The notes beneath the pieces were generated by a model. It had not been told where the DNA came from. It worked only from the letters and a program-made list of their open reading frames with translations, and ran no database searches. From JANRKB01 sp033763695 (lineage in GTDB: Bacteria; Planctomycetota; Phycisphaerae; Phycisphaerales; UBA1924), in the NCBI GenBank assembly GCA_033763695.1, contig JANRKB010000050.1, positions 62,001 through 126,000 of the forward strand: a DNA stretch of 64,000 bases. The letters run 5' to 3'. A program made the translations under genes and the position numbers. This document shows positions 16,868 through 25,433 of this stretch, piece after piece. The stretch's first letter is position 1. The number at the start of each line of letters is the position of its first letter.

Positions 16868-17047
16868 GGGCAGTCTCCGGAAGTGAGGACGAGGCAAGCG
16901 GCAGTCGGGGCGGAGCAACGGCAATGAAACAAGCCGGGCACGGCGTGCCTGGCGGGCTTGGGATGTCGCGTGATCGGAGCGGTGACGCGCGGAGCCGGAC
17001 AAAGCGCGGAAAAAGTTGGCGTGGTCGCGCCAAGGCGGCGATGGCGC

Positions 17048-17947
17048 TCACGCAAAGATCCGCATCGCGTCGCGGCACAGGGCGTGCGACAGGGCGTGGC
17101 CCGACTTGGTGGCGGTGCACAAGCCGACGAAGGGCCGCCCGAGCAGCGCGAGATCGCCGATGAGGTCGAGGAGTTTGTGCCGCGCGGGTTCGTCGGCGAA
17201 GCGAAGTGGATTATCGATTCCCTGGCCGCGGCGCGCGTTCAGCGTGTCGCTCTCGGCGATCACGAGCATGTCGCGGGGCGTGAGGTGCTTGAAGAGGCCC
17301 ATCGCCGCGAACGCCTTGGCTTCGGATTCCAGACAAAACGTGCGTGCCGGGGCGATATCGCGTGCGTACGCGTCGAGCGCGATTGTGTCATCCGCGTCGA
17401 GCAAGACTTCCCACGTCGCCGTGCTCGGCGCGAGTGCGGCGGCGGGGCCGTAGTCGAGGTTGTAGCGGAAGCTCATCGCGCGACGGTCATCGTTCCGCGG
17501 CTCAAGCAGAATGCTGGCACCATTCGCGTCCTGCACGCGCAGCGGCTCGGTGATGATGATCGGCTCGGGCGTGCGTGCCAGCGGTGCGACGCCAGCGTCT
17601 CGGATCGCGTCAGTCATCGCCAGCGACGAACCGTCAATGATCGGCACTTCGGGGCCGTCGATCTCGATGGTCGCGCCCCAGACGCCCATGCCAACGAGCG
17701 CGCTCATGACATGCTCGATTGTTGCGACGCGCGGCGCGGATGGGTTGCCCGCGTCCGCCGCGAGCACGGAGTTGCGCATCGGTGACAGCACGACATGTCC
17801 GACGTGCGCGGGTACGGCATGCCCGCCGATGATGAACTCAATGCCGAACGACGTGCGAGGGCGGATGTGCAGCGTGGCCGGTGCGGCGGTGAAGAGGCCG
17901 ACGCCCGAGAGCGAGAGATCGCGAGAGAGTGTGCGTGCGCGATGCAT
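17048..17947 (-). CDS. lpxC: UDP-3-O-acyl-N-acetylglucosamine deacetylase
   Basis: The zinc amidase that commits UDP-3-O-acyl-GlcNAc to lipid A synthesis. The 299-residue protein has the zinc ligands His79 (ATIEHVMSALVGMG), His257 and Asp261 (ARHKLLDLIGDLALLG), the SGHALSHAL general-base histidine region, and VPIIDGSSLAM. There is no FabZ fusion at the C-terminus. It is the last gene of a skp-lpxD-lpxC operon, starting 37 bases after lpxD. The presence of lpxC and lpxD implies a lipid A-containing outer membrane; lpxA and lpxB are not in the window. Confidence 0.93.
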   Translation of the reverse strand: MHRARTLSRDLSLSGVGLFTAAPATLHIRPRTSFGIEFIIGGHAVPAHVGHVVLSPMRNSVLAADAGNPSAPRVATIEHVMSALVGMGVWGATIEIDGPEVPIIDGSSLAMTDAIRDAGVAPLARTPEPIIITEPLRVQDANGASILLEPRNDDRRAMSFRYNLDYGPAAALAPSTATWEVLLDADDTIALDAYARDIAPARTFCLESEAKAFAAMGLFKHLTPRDMLVIAESDTLNARRGQGIDNPLRFADEPARHKLLDLIGDLALLGRPFVGLCTATKSGHALSHALCRDAMRIFA

Positions 17948-17983
17948 GGATGATGTGTTGCGGCGGCGCGATCGAACGCGGCT

Positions 17984-19105
17984 TCAGTGCTCGCCGCCTG
18001 CGACGCCCTTGGCGATGGTCTTGAGTCGATCGGCGATGTCGCGGAGCACGACGAGATTGCGGCGCTGCACCGACGCGGGCATAGCGGGAGCGCCCATCCA
18101 CGTCTCGCCGGGCGGGATGTCGTTCATGACGCCCGAGTGTGCGCCGACCTTGGCGCCGGCCCCGATGGTGATGCCGTCGGCCACGCCGACCTTGCCGCCC
18201 AGCACCGCGCCGTCGCCGACGGTGACTGAGCCGCTGAGCCCGACATGGCCGCAGAGGATGCAGCAGCGTCCGATGCGGCAGTTGTGTCCGACCTGAACGA
18301 GATTGTCGATCTTCGTGCCGTCGCCGATCGTCGTCGCACCAAACTTGCCGCGATCAACGCAGCTGTTCGCCCCGATCTCGACGGCGTCGCCGAGGACGAC
18401 GTTTCCGATGTGCGGCACTTTGAGCACGGCATCCGTCGGCCCGGTGGGACGCGGATTGGGCACGTACCCAAAGCCATCTGCGCCGATGGAGACATTCGCG
18501 TGCAGCACGCAGCGTGCGCCGACGATGCAGCGATCGCTGACGTTGACGCCGGGATGCAGCATGCTCGCCGCACCGATGGAGGCGTGGGCACCGATCGAGA
18601 CATTGGCGAGCAAGGTCACGCCCGGACCGATCTGTGCGCCGGCACCCACCACGCAGCACGGGCCGATGTGGGTGGACGCGTCGATGCGTGCCGAGGCGTC
18701 CACCACGGCGGTGGGGTGAATGCCGGGCGGGAACGGCGTTGCCGCGGGCGCGAAGAGTTCGAGCACGCGGATCATCGCCAGGTCGGCGTTGGCGACGACC
18801 AGACGCGGGCGCGGGTCGTGGGTGCCGGCGCGATCCGCCAAGCGCGTGCCGCGTGAGACGATCGCGCACGCGGCTTTGGACGTGGGCCAGTCGTGGGCGA
18901 ATGCATCATCGCGGATGAAGGTGACATCGCCGGGCTTGGCACCCGCGAGTGATTCGACGCCGCCGAGCGCGACGTCGGCAGGGCCGAGCAGTTCTGCGCC
19001 CAGCTCGGTCGCGAGCGAGCCGCTGGTCAGCGGCGTGCGCGCGGGACGGGCCGGTTCGGCGCGATCACCGACGGCTGCACTCGGACTGCTCTTGACGGCG
19101 GACAC
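17984..19105 (-). CDS. lpxD: UDP-3-O-acylglucosamine N-acyltransferase
   Basis: Transfers a 3-hydroxyacyl chain from acyl-ACP to the 2-amine of UDP-3-O-acyl-glucosamine, the step after LpxC. The 373-residue protein has an N-terminal uridine-binding domain (GVESLAGAKPGDVTFI) and then a left-handed beta-helix of hexapeptide repeats (about residues 130-320) with ADGFGY(V), the catalytic-site region NCVDRGKFGATTIGDGTKI, and the catalytic His in LVQVGHNCRIG. The first 30 residues are variable. It is co-transcribed with skp (27-base gap) and lpxC. Confidence 0.93.
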   Translation of the reverse strand: MSAVKSSPSAAVGDRAEPARPARTPLTSGSLATELGAELLGPADVALGGVESLAGAKPGDVTFIRDDAFAHDWPTSKAACAIVSRGTRLADRAGTHDPRPRLVVANADLAMIRVLELFAPAATPFPPGIHPTAVVDASARIDASTHIGPCCVVGAGAQIGPGVTLLANVSIGAHASIGAASMLHPGVNVSDRCIVGARCVLHANVSIGADGFGYVPNPRPTGPTDAVLKVPHIGNVVLGDAVEIGANSCVDRGKFGATTIGDGTKIDNLVQVGHNCRIGRCCILCGHVGLSGSVTVGDGAVLGGKVGVADGITIGAGAKVGAHSGVMNDIPPGETWMGAPAMPASVQRRNLVVLRDIADRLKTIAKGVAGGEH

Positions 19106-19132
19106 CCTGGCTTGTCTCCCAAAGGCGAACGA

Positions 19133-19792
19133 TCAGCGCGCGCCGCCCGCGGCCGCGTTGCCGGCGGCGTTGAACTCGTTGTTCATCAGCGTCGCGAGGG
19201 CGTCGGTGACGTCGATCGTCTTGCCAGCGAAGAGCACGCGCCGGGCCTGGATCGCCTGCGTCATCTCGCCCGCGTCGCCGTTGTCGGGCAGACGGATCGA
19301 CGAGTCGTCGACGATGATCAGATCGACACCCTGCTTGGCGGCGAGGGCTTCGCAGGACTTGGTCATCTTGTTGTAGATGTCGGCGAGGATGGTGCCCTTG
19401 TCGAGCTCGATGAGCTGCTGATAGGCCTGCTTCATCGCCTGGGCCTGGCGCTCGATGATCACACCTTCAGCGACCATCTCAGGACGCTTCTTGCTGTCCT
19501 TGGGCTCCATCTCCAGGTCTTTCTTGATCTTCTCGAGCTTGTTGGACAGCTCGGTCAGCGGCTTCTGACGCTCCGCGCCCTTGGCCTGCAGGGCCGAGTT
19601 ACGGCTCTTGACCTCGTCGAGCTTGCCCATCAGTGCTTCGAGATTCACAACGCCCATGGTGGTGGGGTTGGCGAGCACGATGTTCGTGCGGGCGGTCGCC
19701 GTCGCACCCTGCCACGCATTCACACCCAGGAGCGCCACGCCGGCGACGAGGACGAGAGTGAGAGGCGAACGCCAGGAGAGACGGGTCTGCAT
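19133..19792 (-). CDS. skp: Skp/OmpH family periplasmic chaperone
   Basis: Periplasmic chaperone that escorts unfolded outer-membrane proteins. The 219-residue protein has an N-terminal signal/anchor (SPLTLVLVAGVALLGVNAW), a short beta segment MGVVNLEALMGKLDEV, and then a long charged coiled coil (about residues 65-150, LSNKLEKIKKDLEMEPKD and so on). The C-terminal part returns to the body domain (GVDLIIVDDSSIRLPDN). Start ATG at 19792 with AGGAAG upstream. Skp immediately before lpxD and lpxC links outer-membrane protein traffic with lipid A synthesis. It is longer than E. coli Skp (161 residues). Confidence 0.88.
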   Translation of the reverse strand: MQTRLSWRSPLTLVLVAGVALLGVNAWQGATATARTNIVLANPTTMGVVNLEALMGKLDEVKSRNSALQAKGAERQKPLTELSNKLEKIKKDLEMEPKDSKKRPEMVAEGVIIERQAQAMKQAYQQLIELDKGTILADIYNKMTKSCEALAAKQGVDLIIVDDSSIRLPDNGDAGEMTQAIQARRVLFAGKTIDVTDALATLMNNEFNAAGNAAAGGAR

Positions 19793-19958
19793 GATGGGGC
19801 TTCCTGAAAGAGCGTCGGGCGAGCGCTGCCGAGCGAGGGACGGATACACATCCGGCCAAGCGCGGGGCACATCCGACCGCGACCACGCCGCGTGCGGGGC
19901 GGGGTCGGCAAAGTCTATGCAAAGTCGGATCGGGATATCCCGGAACGGCGGGGGGGGC

Positions 19959-20909
19959 TTACTTGCCTGCGGCTGCCGGAGCGGGGGCGGCGGGGGTGGC
20001 TGCCGGGGGCGTCGCCGCGGCGGTCGGCGTCGGGCCGCTTGGGCGCTCCATCGGCAGGCCGGCGGGGGTGGCCTTGGGCTCGTTGGGCGGCGGTGAGACA
20101 AAGGGCAGGTACTCGTACCACTCCTTGTCGCGCTGGAAGACGGGATACTCAAACGCACGCCCGGCGGCGAACGGCGCGCTGCTGCCCTTGTACCACGCCA
20201 GCCACTTGGCCCGGTCCAGGCCAAAGTCCTGCCCGGTGAGCGTGCGCAGCGAGTCGAGCGACGCGCGATTGACCGCCAGCGACGAATCCGCCAGCCCGGT
20301 GATCAACGACTGCACCACGCGGTCTTCGGGATATTGCCCCAGCGCCCACGCGGCATCGGCACGGATCGACGCCAGCTCCTCCGACGGCTCGTTGGGCGCG
20401 GCGTTCTCGGCGTCACGCATCGCATCAATCAGCGGCACGATCGCGATCGGGTTGTGCAGGCGTTGCAAGCCCCGGGCTGCCTCGCCGCGCACCATGTTGT
20501 CGGTGTCGCGCAGGCGCTCGATCAGGATCGGCACGTGCTCGGGCGTGCCGTGGTTGGCGATGGCGCGGGTGGCGGCCGCGCGGACGCTGGCGTCCTGATC
20601 CTTGACGTTGTCAAGGAAGAGCTGCATGTAGAGCGGCTCGCTTGCGAAGTTGGCGTTGGCGAGGCGCAGCGTACCGCGATATCGCTTGTCGGCGTCGTAG
20701 GGGTTCATGGCGTCGGTGGCCGAGTCGCCGTAGGTGTCGTCCTGCATGAGTGCGAGCAGGCTGTTGCTGCCGCGCCCGCGTTCGAGCGTGTCGGCGCAGC
20801 CCGCGACGAGCGCGCCCAAGCCGAGCAGGCCTGCGAGCAGCGCGGCGGAGGCACGGCGGTCGCGGGGTGCGGTCGGGGCGGGTAAACGAGCGTCGCAGAA
20901 ACGATTCAT
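19959..20909 (-). CDS. HEAT-repeat lipoprotein
   Basis: A 316-residue predicted lipoprotein: signal peptide with lipobox LGALVAGC (Cys about residue 38), then helical HEAT/PBS-lyase-like repeats between about residues 95 and 230 (for example DQDASVRAAATRAIANHGTP, RDTDNMVRGEAARGLQRL, SEELASIRADAAWALGQYPE). The C-terminal 40 residues are Pro/Ala-rich and end in AAPAPAAAGK. HEAT lipoproteins are scaffold or binding proteins; the partner is unknown. ATG at 20909 has a TACACT box seven bases upstream and no ribosome binding site. It is divergent from the OGT-like gene and upstream of skp by 166 bases. Confidence 0.72.
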   Translation of the reverse strand: MNRFCDARLPAPTAPRDRRASAALLAGLLGLGALVAGCADTLERGRGSNSLLALMQDDTYGDSATDAMNPYDADKRYRGTLRLANANFASEPLYMQLFLDNVKDQDASVRAAATRAIANHGTPEHVPILIERLRDTDNMVRGEAARGLQRLHNPIAIVPLIDAMRDAENAAPNEPSEELASIRADAAWALGQYPEDRVVQSLITGLADSSLAVNRASLDSLRTLTGQDFGLDRAKWLAWYKGSSAPFAAGRAFEYPVFQRDKEWYEYLPFVSPPPNEPKATPAGLPMERPSGPTPTAAATPPAATPAAPAPAAAGK

Positions 20910-20916
20910 GACGCGC

Positions 20917-20922
20917 AGTGTA
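20917..20922 (-). promoter_or_regulatory. TACACT -10-like box, 7 nt before start
   Basis: On the minus strand TACACT-GCGCGTC precedes the ATG at 20909; there is no Shine-Dalgarno sequence. It is a candidate leaderless promoter of the HEAT lipoprotein. Confidence 0.4.
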
Positions 20923-20965
20923 GTGGAGTTCTTCGGGCGGGGCGGGTCTCCGGCGCAGCTTGGTT

Positions 20966-21010
20966 CTCCGCGATTTGGCATTCCGCGATGGGGCATTCCG
21001 CGATCGGGCA
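20966..21010. repeat. Three tandem 15-bp units between divergent genes
   Basis: CTCCGCGATTTGGCA, TTCCGCGATGGGGCA and TTCCGCGATCGGGCA follow head to tail. The array sits between the two divergent start sites (20909 and 21039) and could be a regulator binding array or slippage product. Confidence 0.65.
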
Positions 21011-21024
21011 TCGGGCCGAGCCGT

Positions 21025-21030
21025 TACGAT
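21025..21030 (+). promoter_or_regulatory. TACGAT -10-like box, 8 nt before start
   Basis: TACGAT-GAACTCCA-ATG at the start of the OGT-like gene; no ribosome binding site. Confidence 0.4.
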
Positions 21031-21038
21031 GAACTCCA

Positions 21039-22790
21039 ATGGCGTACATCGATGTGTTGCAACAGGTCGGGCGACTGCGTGCCGCGGGCGAGTATGCCCA
21101 GGCTCGGCAACTCGTGCAGCGCAACCTGCAGCGCACGCCGCGGGATGCCGGGCTGTGGGTGCTTCTGGGCGCGCTGCACATGGAGGCGAGGCAGGTGGAT
21201 CAGGCGGAGTTCGCCGCCCGCAAGGCCGTGGAGATCGCGCCCGCGATGCCCGCCACGCTCAGCGCACTGGCTCAGGCGCTGGTGCAGCAAACCGGCAAGG
21301 AGCGCGAGGGCGCCGACCTCGCGCGGCGCTCGCTCGCCATCGATCCGCGCCACGCGGCGTCGTTCAGCGCGCTCACGCTCGCGCTGCACCGACTCGGTGA
21401 ACTGCACGCGTGTCGCGCTGAACTCGAACGCGCGTGTCAGGCCCTGCCCAACCCCGGCGAACTGCGGCACAACTACGCGCGGCTGCTGCTGGAACTCGGA
21501 CGCGGGCCGGCGGCGATGGAGCAGATCGAGCTTTCGCTGCGCGAAACACCCAACCATCCCGATCTGATCCGCTTTGCCGCCATGGCCTCGCACTACAGCG
21601 ATGCGCTGACGCCGGAGGTGGTGTTTGCACGCCATCGCGCCGCCGGCGCATTGGCGGATCGCGTCGCGCCCCTGCCGCCGCTTGGGCCCGATGCGGCGCT
21701 GAGCGCAGGCACGCGGCGCATCCGCGTCGGCTTCGTCTCCGCGGATTTCCGCTCGCATTCGGTCGCGTCGTTCATCGAGCCGCTGCTGCGCGGCCTTGAT
21801 CGCGCACGCTTCGAGCCGTCGCTTTGGTGGAACGGCGACAAGCCCGATGAAGTGACGCAGCGTCTGCGCGGGCTTGCCGAGGGCTGGCACGACATCGTCG
21901 CACTCTCAGACCCGCAGGCCGCCAAACTGGTTCGCGACACGCGGATTGATGTGCTGTGCGATCTCTCCGGCTACACCGGCGGCGGTCGTCCGGGGGTGTT
22001 TTCGCTGCGTCCCGCGCGCGCCCAGCTCACGATGATCGGGTATCCGGGCAGCACCGGTTCGAGGCGGTTCGATGCGCGTCTGGTCGACGCGATCACCGAT
22101 CCGCCCGGCGCAGAAGCGTTTGCGACCGAGCCTTTGGTGCGGCTGCCGGGCTGTTTCCTGTGCTATCAACCGCCGCGACTTGATGTGCCGGTTGTGCCGC
22201 GACGCGACGGGCCGATCGTCTTCGGTAGTTTCAACAACGCGGCGAAGATCAGCGCCCACACTGCGCGGTTGTGGCGGGGGGTGCTCGATGCCGCGCCCGG
22301 CTCACGCCTGCTGCTCAAAGTGAAGGGCGTTGGCTCGCCCGAGGGTGCGGCGTTTTGTCGCGAGGGGCTGACGGCGCTCGGGCTTGATTTGACGCGCATT
22401 GACCTCACGCCGCACGCGCCGAGTGTGAGCGAGCATCTGGCCCAGTATTCCCGCGTCGATATCGCGCTGGACACCTTCCCCTATCACGGCACGACGACGA
22501 CGTGTGAGGCGTTGTGGATGGGTGTGCCGGTGGTCACGCGGCTGGGCGCGGTGCATGCCGCACGCGTGAGCGCGAGCTTGCTGCGTGCCGCGGGGCTTGA
22601 TGAGCTCGTGGCCGACGACGACGCGGGGTACATCCGCATCGCGACGCAGCTCGCGGCGGATCAGACTCGCCTCGCCGCGATGCGTCGTGATCTGCGCTCG
22701 CGGCTTGAGCGCAGCGCGCTGTGCGATGCGACGACCTACGCCGCGGCGTGGGCGGGTGAAGTCGAGCGCGTACTGGGCGTGCGTCGATAA
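21039..22790 (+). CDS. TPR / O-GlcNAc-transferase-like (SPINDLY, GT41) protein
   Basis: A 583-residue protein. Residues 1-190 are five or so TPR units (ARQLVQRNLQRTPRDAGLWVL and so on). Residues 225-580 match the catalytic part of the OGT/SPINDLY family: RIRVGFVSADFRSHSVASF, IDVLCDLSGYTGGGRPGVFS, AQLTMIGYPGSTGS, IVFGSFNNAAKIS, and the late DIALDTFPYHGTTTTCEALW with MGVPVVT. Such enzymes transfer a sugar to Ser/Thr of proteins or build glycoproteins such as adhesins in bacteria. The acceptor is unknown. It is alone and divergent from the HEAT lipoprotein; the start is judged from the TACGAT box and the MAYIDVLQQ first TPR. Confidence 0.85.
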   Translation: MAYIDVLQQVGRLRAAGEYAQARQLVQRNLQRTPRDAGLWVLLGALHMEARQVDQAEFAARKAVEIAPAMPATLSALAQALVQQTGKEREGADLARRSLAIDPRHAASFSALTLALHRLGELHACRAELERACQALPNPGELRHNYARLLLELGRGPAAMEQIELSLRETPNHPDLIRFAAMASHYSDALTPEVVFARHRAAGALADRVAPLPPLGPDAALSAGTRRIRVGFVSADFRSHSVASFIEPLLRGLDRARFEPSLWWNGDKPDEVTQRLRGLAEGWHDIVALSDPQAAKLVRDTRIDVLCDLSGYTGGGRPGVFSLRPARAQLTMIGYPGSTGSRRFDARLVDAITDPPGAEAFATEPLVRLPGCFLCYQPPRLDVPVVPRRDGPIVFGSFNNAAKISAHTARLWRGVLDAAPGSRLLLKVKGVGSPEGAAFCREGLTALGLDLTRIDLTPHAPSVSEHLAQYSRVDIALDTFPYHGTTTTCEALWMGVPVVTRLGAVHAARVSASLLRAAGLDELVADDDAGYIRIATQLAADQTRLAAMRRDLRSRLERSALCDATTYAAAWAGEVERVLGVRR

Positions 22791-22831
22791 TGCCCGTTGT
22801 CAGTGGCGTTGGAAATCGAGACGTCTTTTTC

Positions 22832-22909
22832 GTGGCCCGGATCTCCGAGCCGGGCCGTTTGTGTCTCGATTTCCCGTCCGAAACGGCCCGCCCCGGAGGT
22901 TCGGGCCAC
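22832..22909. repeat. Dispersed ~79-bp inverted repeat, family 2, copy a
   Basis: It begins GTGGCCCGGATCTCCGAGCC and ends with the imperfect reverse complement (CGGAGGTTCGGGCCAC), with a T-rich centre. The same element is at 60575-60653 and, decayed and inverted, at 37307-37386. It lies between the OGT-like and GH15 genes (convergent), where it might also end transcripts. Confidence 0.75.
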
Positions 22910-22942
22910 CCGAAGACAGCTCGGCACGGAGGGTGTTCCGCG

Positions 22943-25006
22943 TTACCAGCCGGTGGCGTCGGCAGTCTCTGACGAGGCGTCGTGGGCCTGATTCTCGGCT
23001 TCGGCGGCCTTGAGTGCCGCACCGATGCGCTTCAGGCTCGTCGCGGTGAGACGGTCGTACTTCTTGAGGTACTCCATCACCGCGATGACGAACGTCGCGT
23101 GGCTCCACGTCAGCGGGCTGACCGAGATCGGCGCGCCCGAGTACGGGTTGAACTGCTCGGCCATCACGCCCGACTGGTCCGCACGGCGAACCGCCCACTC
23201 CAGCAGCGGGATCGCCTGATTGAGTTCTTCCAGCGTGCGGCTGCGCTCAATGATGTACTGCGCCTGCCACAGCGTGCAGATGACCCACGGATTGCCCGGC
23301 ACGGTGTCGACGTGCTCGCGCTCGACCTGGTGGTAGTAGTCGCGCTCATATCGCGCGCAGCCGCCGACCGAGGTCTTGACCCAGAGCTTCTCCATCAGTC
23401 CGGCCATCTCGGCCTCGACCTTGGGATCATGCACGTCCAGCGCGTTGCACGCGAAGAGCGCGAAGTTGGCCGAGTCGCTGGTCATGTCGAGGCGATAGGA
23501 GCCGTCGGGCAGCGGAATCGCCATGCGGGCGAAACGGTTGCGCTCGGGGTTCCACATGTGACGCTTGAGTGCACCCTTCATGCGCTCGGCGCCTTCGCGG
23601 AAGGCGACGGCACGATCCGGCTCGCCGAAGTCATGCGCGAACGCCGCCGCCGCGTAGAGACCGCCGATGGTTGCGGCAACGGTGAACGTGTGAATGCCGC
23701 GGCGTTCTTCCCACAGATCCCACGAAGGCAGCGGCAGGCCGTGGTGGTCGCGATACGACAGCATCCACTCCGCCGGGCGCGCCACCAGTGACGAATACAG
23801 CGGCTTGATGAACTCAACGTCGCGGAAGATGCTGAAGTGCTTGCGCAGCGCCCAGACGACCAGCGCGGTCTCGTCCTGCTGGATCGGCAGGATGCGCTGG
23901 CCCTCGAGCATCCACGGGTGCCACGAGCTGGCGAGCTGCCCGCTGGGCGTGTACTTGTGCAGGAAGTAGCCTTCGGGCTGGATCGCCTCGGCGCAGAAGC
24001 GGAAGAAGTTTCGCGACAGTTCTGACTGTCCGCTCAGGATCAGCGCGTACGCGACCATCGCGCCGTCGCGCGGCCAGCAGTACGAATAGTGATCGCCGCC
24101 GAACTGCGTGATGTCGCTGTCGTTCGCCGCGATGATCGCGCCGCCGTTGTCGATCTGCGTCCGCATCACCAGCTGGCTGCGGAAGTACAGGTCACGCACG
24201 CTCTCGGGCAGCGGCGAAAGGTCCACCGGCTCCTTGCGGCACCAGAGCTTCCAGTACGCCTCGGTCCGCGCGATCATGCGGTCCGGGCCTTTCTCCAGCA
24301 CGCGACGGTTGCGATCCTTCACCGACGTGTACGAGTTGCCGCACGCCAGCCAGCAGGTGAAGTACTGCTCGCCGCCCGCGGGGATCTGGAGGTTGAAGCC
24401 GATGGTCGTGTCGACCGAGCCCTGGCTGATGGCGTTGCGCCCGAGGATGCCGTCCTCGGCGTCGCGCCAGGTGCCTTCCGCGCCGCCGACGCGCTTGGTG
24501 CCGATGGCCCAGTGGTCCACGCCGCACTTGTTCGAGTCGCAGGCGTTGAAGAGGAAGTAGTTGTCGTCCTTGTAGATGACGATGCTGCTGGTGGCGGGGT
24601 CGTAGTTGGCGGTGTCGCCCACGGCCGTGCCGCGGACCGACAGGTCCCAGTGCTGGAAGACGCGGACGTCGCGCGGCCGATTGAGGCGATCGCGCACCGT
24701 CACCTTGCGGAAGAAGACGGGTTCGTGGAAGTCCACGGCGTCGTTGCAGATGAGTTCGAGGCCCAGCGTCTCGTTGACGAGGTGAACCTCGGTGACGAGG
24801 GTGTCGGGCTTGTACTTCAGTTCGCGCCGCCAGGAGGCGTCCTCAACCCACGCGAAGCGCCCGTCGGCCCAGACGCCGAAGCGCTGGATGTGGCCGTCGG
24901 TGTGGTTGAAGCGTCCGACGCGCGGGTAATAGATGTCGCGCACCCGGTAGAGGTGATCGAAGGTGATGAGAACGTCGCCGTTGCCGACCGGAATATCGCG
25001 AGGCAT
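22943..25006 (-). CDS. Glycoside hydrolase family 15 (glucoamylase-like)
   Basis: A 687-residue enzyme probably releasing glucose from alpha-glucans or trehalose-like substrates. The N-terminal beta-sandwich (about 1-270) starts MPRDIPVGNGDVLITFDHLY; the (alpha/alpha)6 barrel (about 290-650) has SYCWPRDGAMVAYAL, WHPWMLEGQRILPIQQDETA, the catalytic acid region SWDLWEERRGIHTFT and the second Glu in GVMAEQFNPYSGAPISVSPL. No signal peptide is visible, so it should be cytoplasmic and serve storage-glucan turnover. It is convergent with the OGT-like gene and divergent from the pseudopilin cluster. The last 40 residues are Ala/Glu-rich. Confidence 0.92.
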   Translation of the reverse strand: MPRDIPVGNGDVLITFDHLYRVRDIYYPRVGRFNHTDGHIQRFGVWADGRFAWVEDASWRRELKYKPDTLVTEVHLVNETLGLELICNDAVDFHEPVFFRKVTVRDRLNRPRDVRVFQHWDLSVRGTAVGDTANYDPATSSIVIYKDDNYFLFNACDSNKCGVDHWAIGTKRVGGAEGTWRDAEDGILGRNAISQGSVDTTIGFNLQIPAGGEQYFTCWLACGNSYTSVKDRNRRVLEKGPDRMIARTEAYWKLWCRKEPVDLSPLPESVRDLYFRSQLVMRTQIDNGGAIIAANDSDITQFGGDHYSYCWPRDGAMVAYALILSGQSELSRNFFRFCAEAIQPEGYFLHKYTPSGQLASSWHPWMLEGQRILPIQQDETALVVWALRKHFSIFRDVEFIKPLYSSLVARPAEWMLSYRDHHGLPLPSWDLWEERRGIHTFTVAATIGGLYAAAAFAHDFGEPDRAVAFREGAERMKGALKRHMWNPERNRFARMAIPLPDGSYRLDMTSDSANFALFACNALDVHDPKVEAEMAGLMEKLWVKTSVGGCARYERDYYHQVEREHVDTVPGNPWVICTLWQAQYIIERSRTLEELNQAIPLLEWAVRRADQSGVMAEQFNPYSGAPISVSPLTWSHATFVIAVMEYLKKYDRLTATSLKRIGAALKAAEAENQAHDASSETADATGW

Positions 25007-25433
25007 GTGAAGAAAACCCCGTGTCTGAGCAAGAGGCTGGAAGCACCGAACGACGCCGCGTGGGATCGTACGTCATGCCCGACGCGCACGCTGTCGTGCG
25101 CGTGCGGTGCATCCACGCGTGGGCGCAACGGCGCCACGCAGGTTTATCGGTTCGTTTGGGATGCCGGTTCAGCCCCGTCGGAAACACGGGTACTCGCAGT
25201 TTGCCGGGAAATGTCAGGAAGTTGCGAGTTTGGAACCGAGGGGCGCGTGATCCGAACCAGCCGTAATGCCTCGAGATCTCGGGGCTCGCGCGTTGTGTTG
25301 TTCGTCGGCGGGGCAGGGTGATGGTTCTCAGGGGCGAGCGGGTGCGGCAGTCGATGCCGCGCCGCCGCACGAAGGTGCGCGGCTCATTCGATGCCGAGCC
25401 TTCAGGTTTCGTGGTTTCGCAGGAGCAGTACAC
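25007..25433. other. Gene-free upstream region of the pseudopilin cluster
   Basis: About 430 bases between the divergent GH15 and first pseudopilin genes. Open frames on both strands are shadows. It must hold both promoters, but I could not place a convincing -35/-10 pair; the stretch at 25140-25230 is less GC-rich than its surroundings. Confidence 0.5.

Noticed and set aside
24089..25321. 410-codon plus-strand frame
   Set aside because: Shadow of the GH15 gene; low-complexity Val/Ala/Asp composition and no motif.
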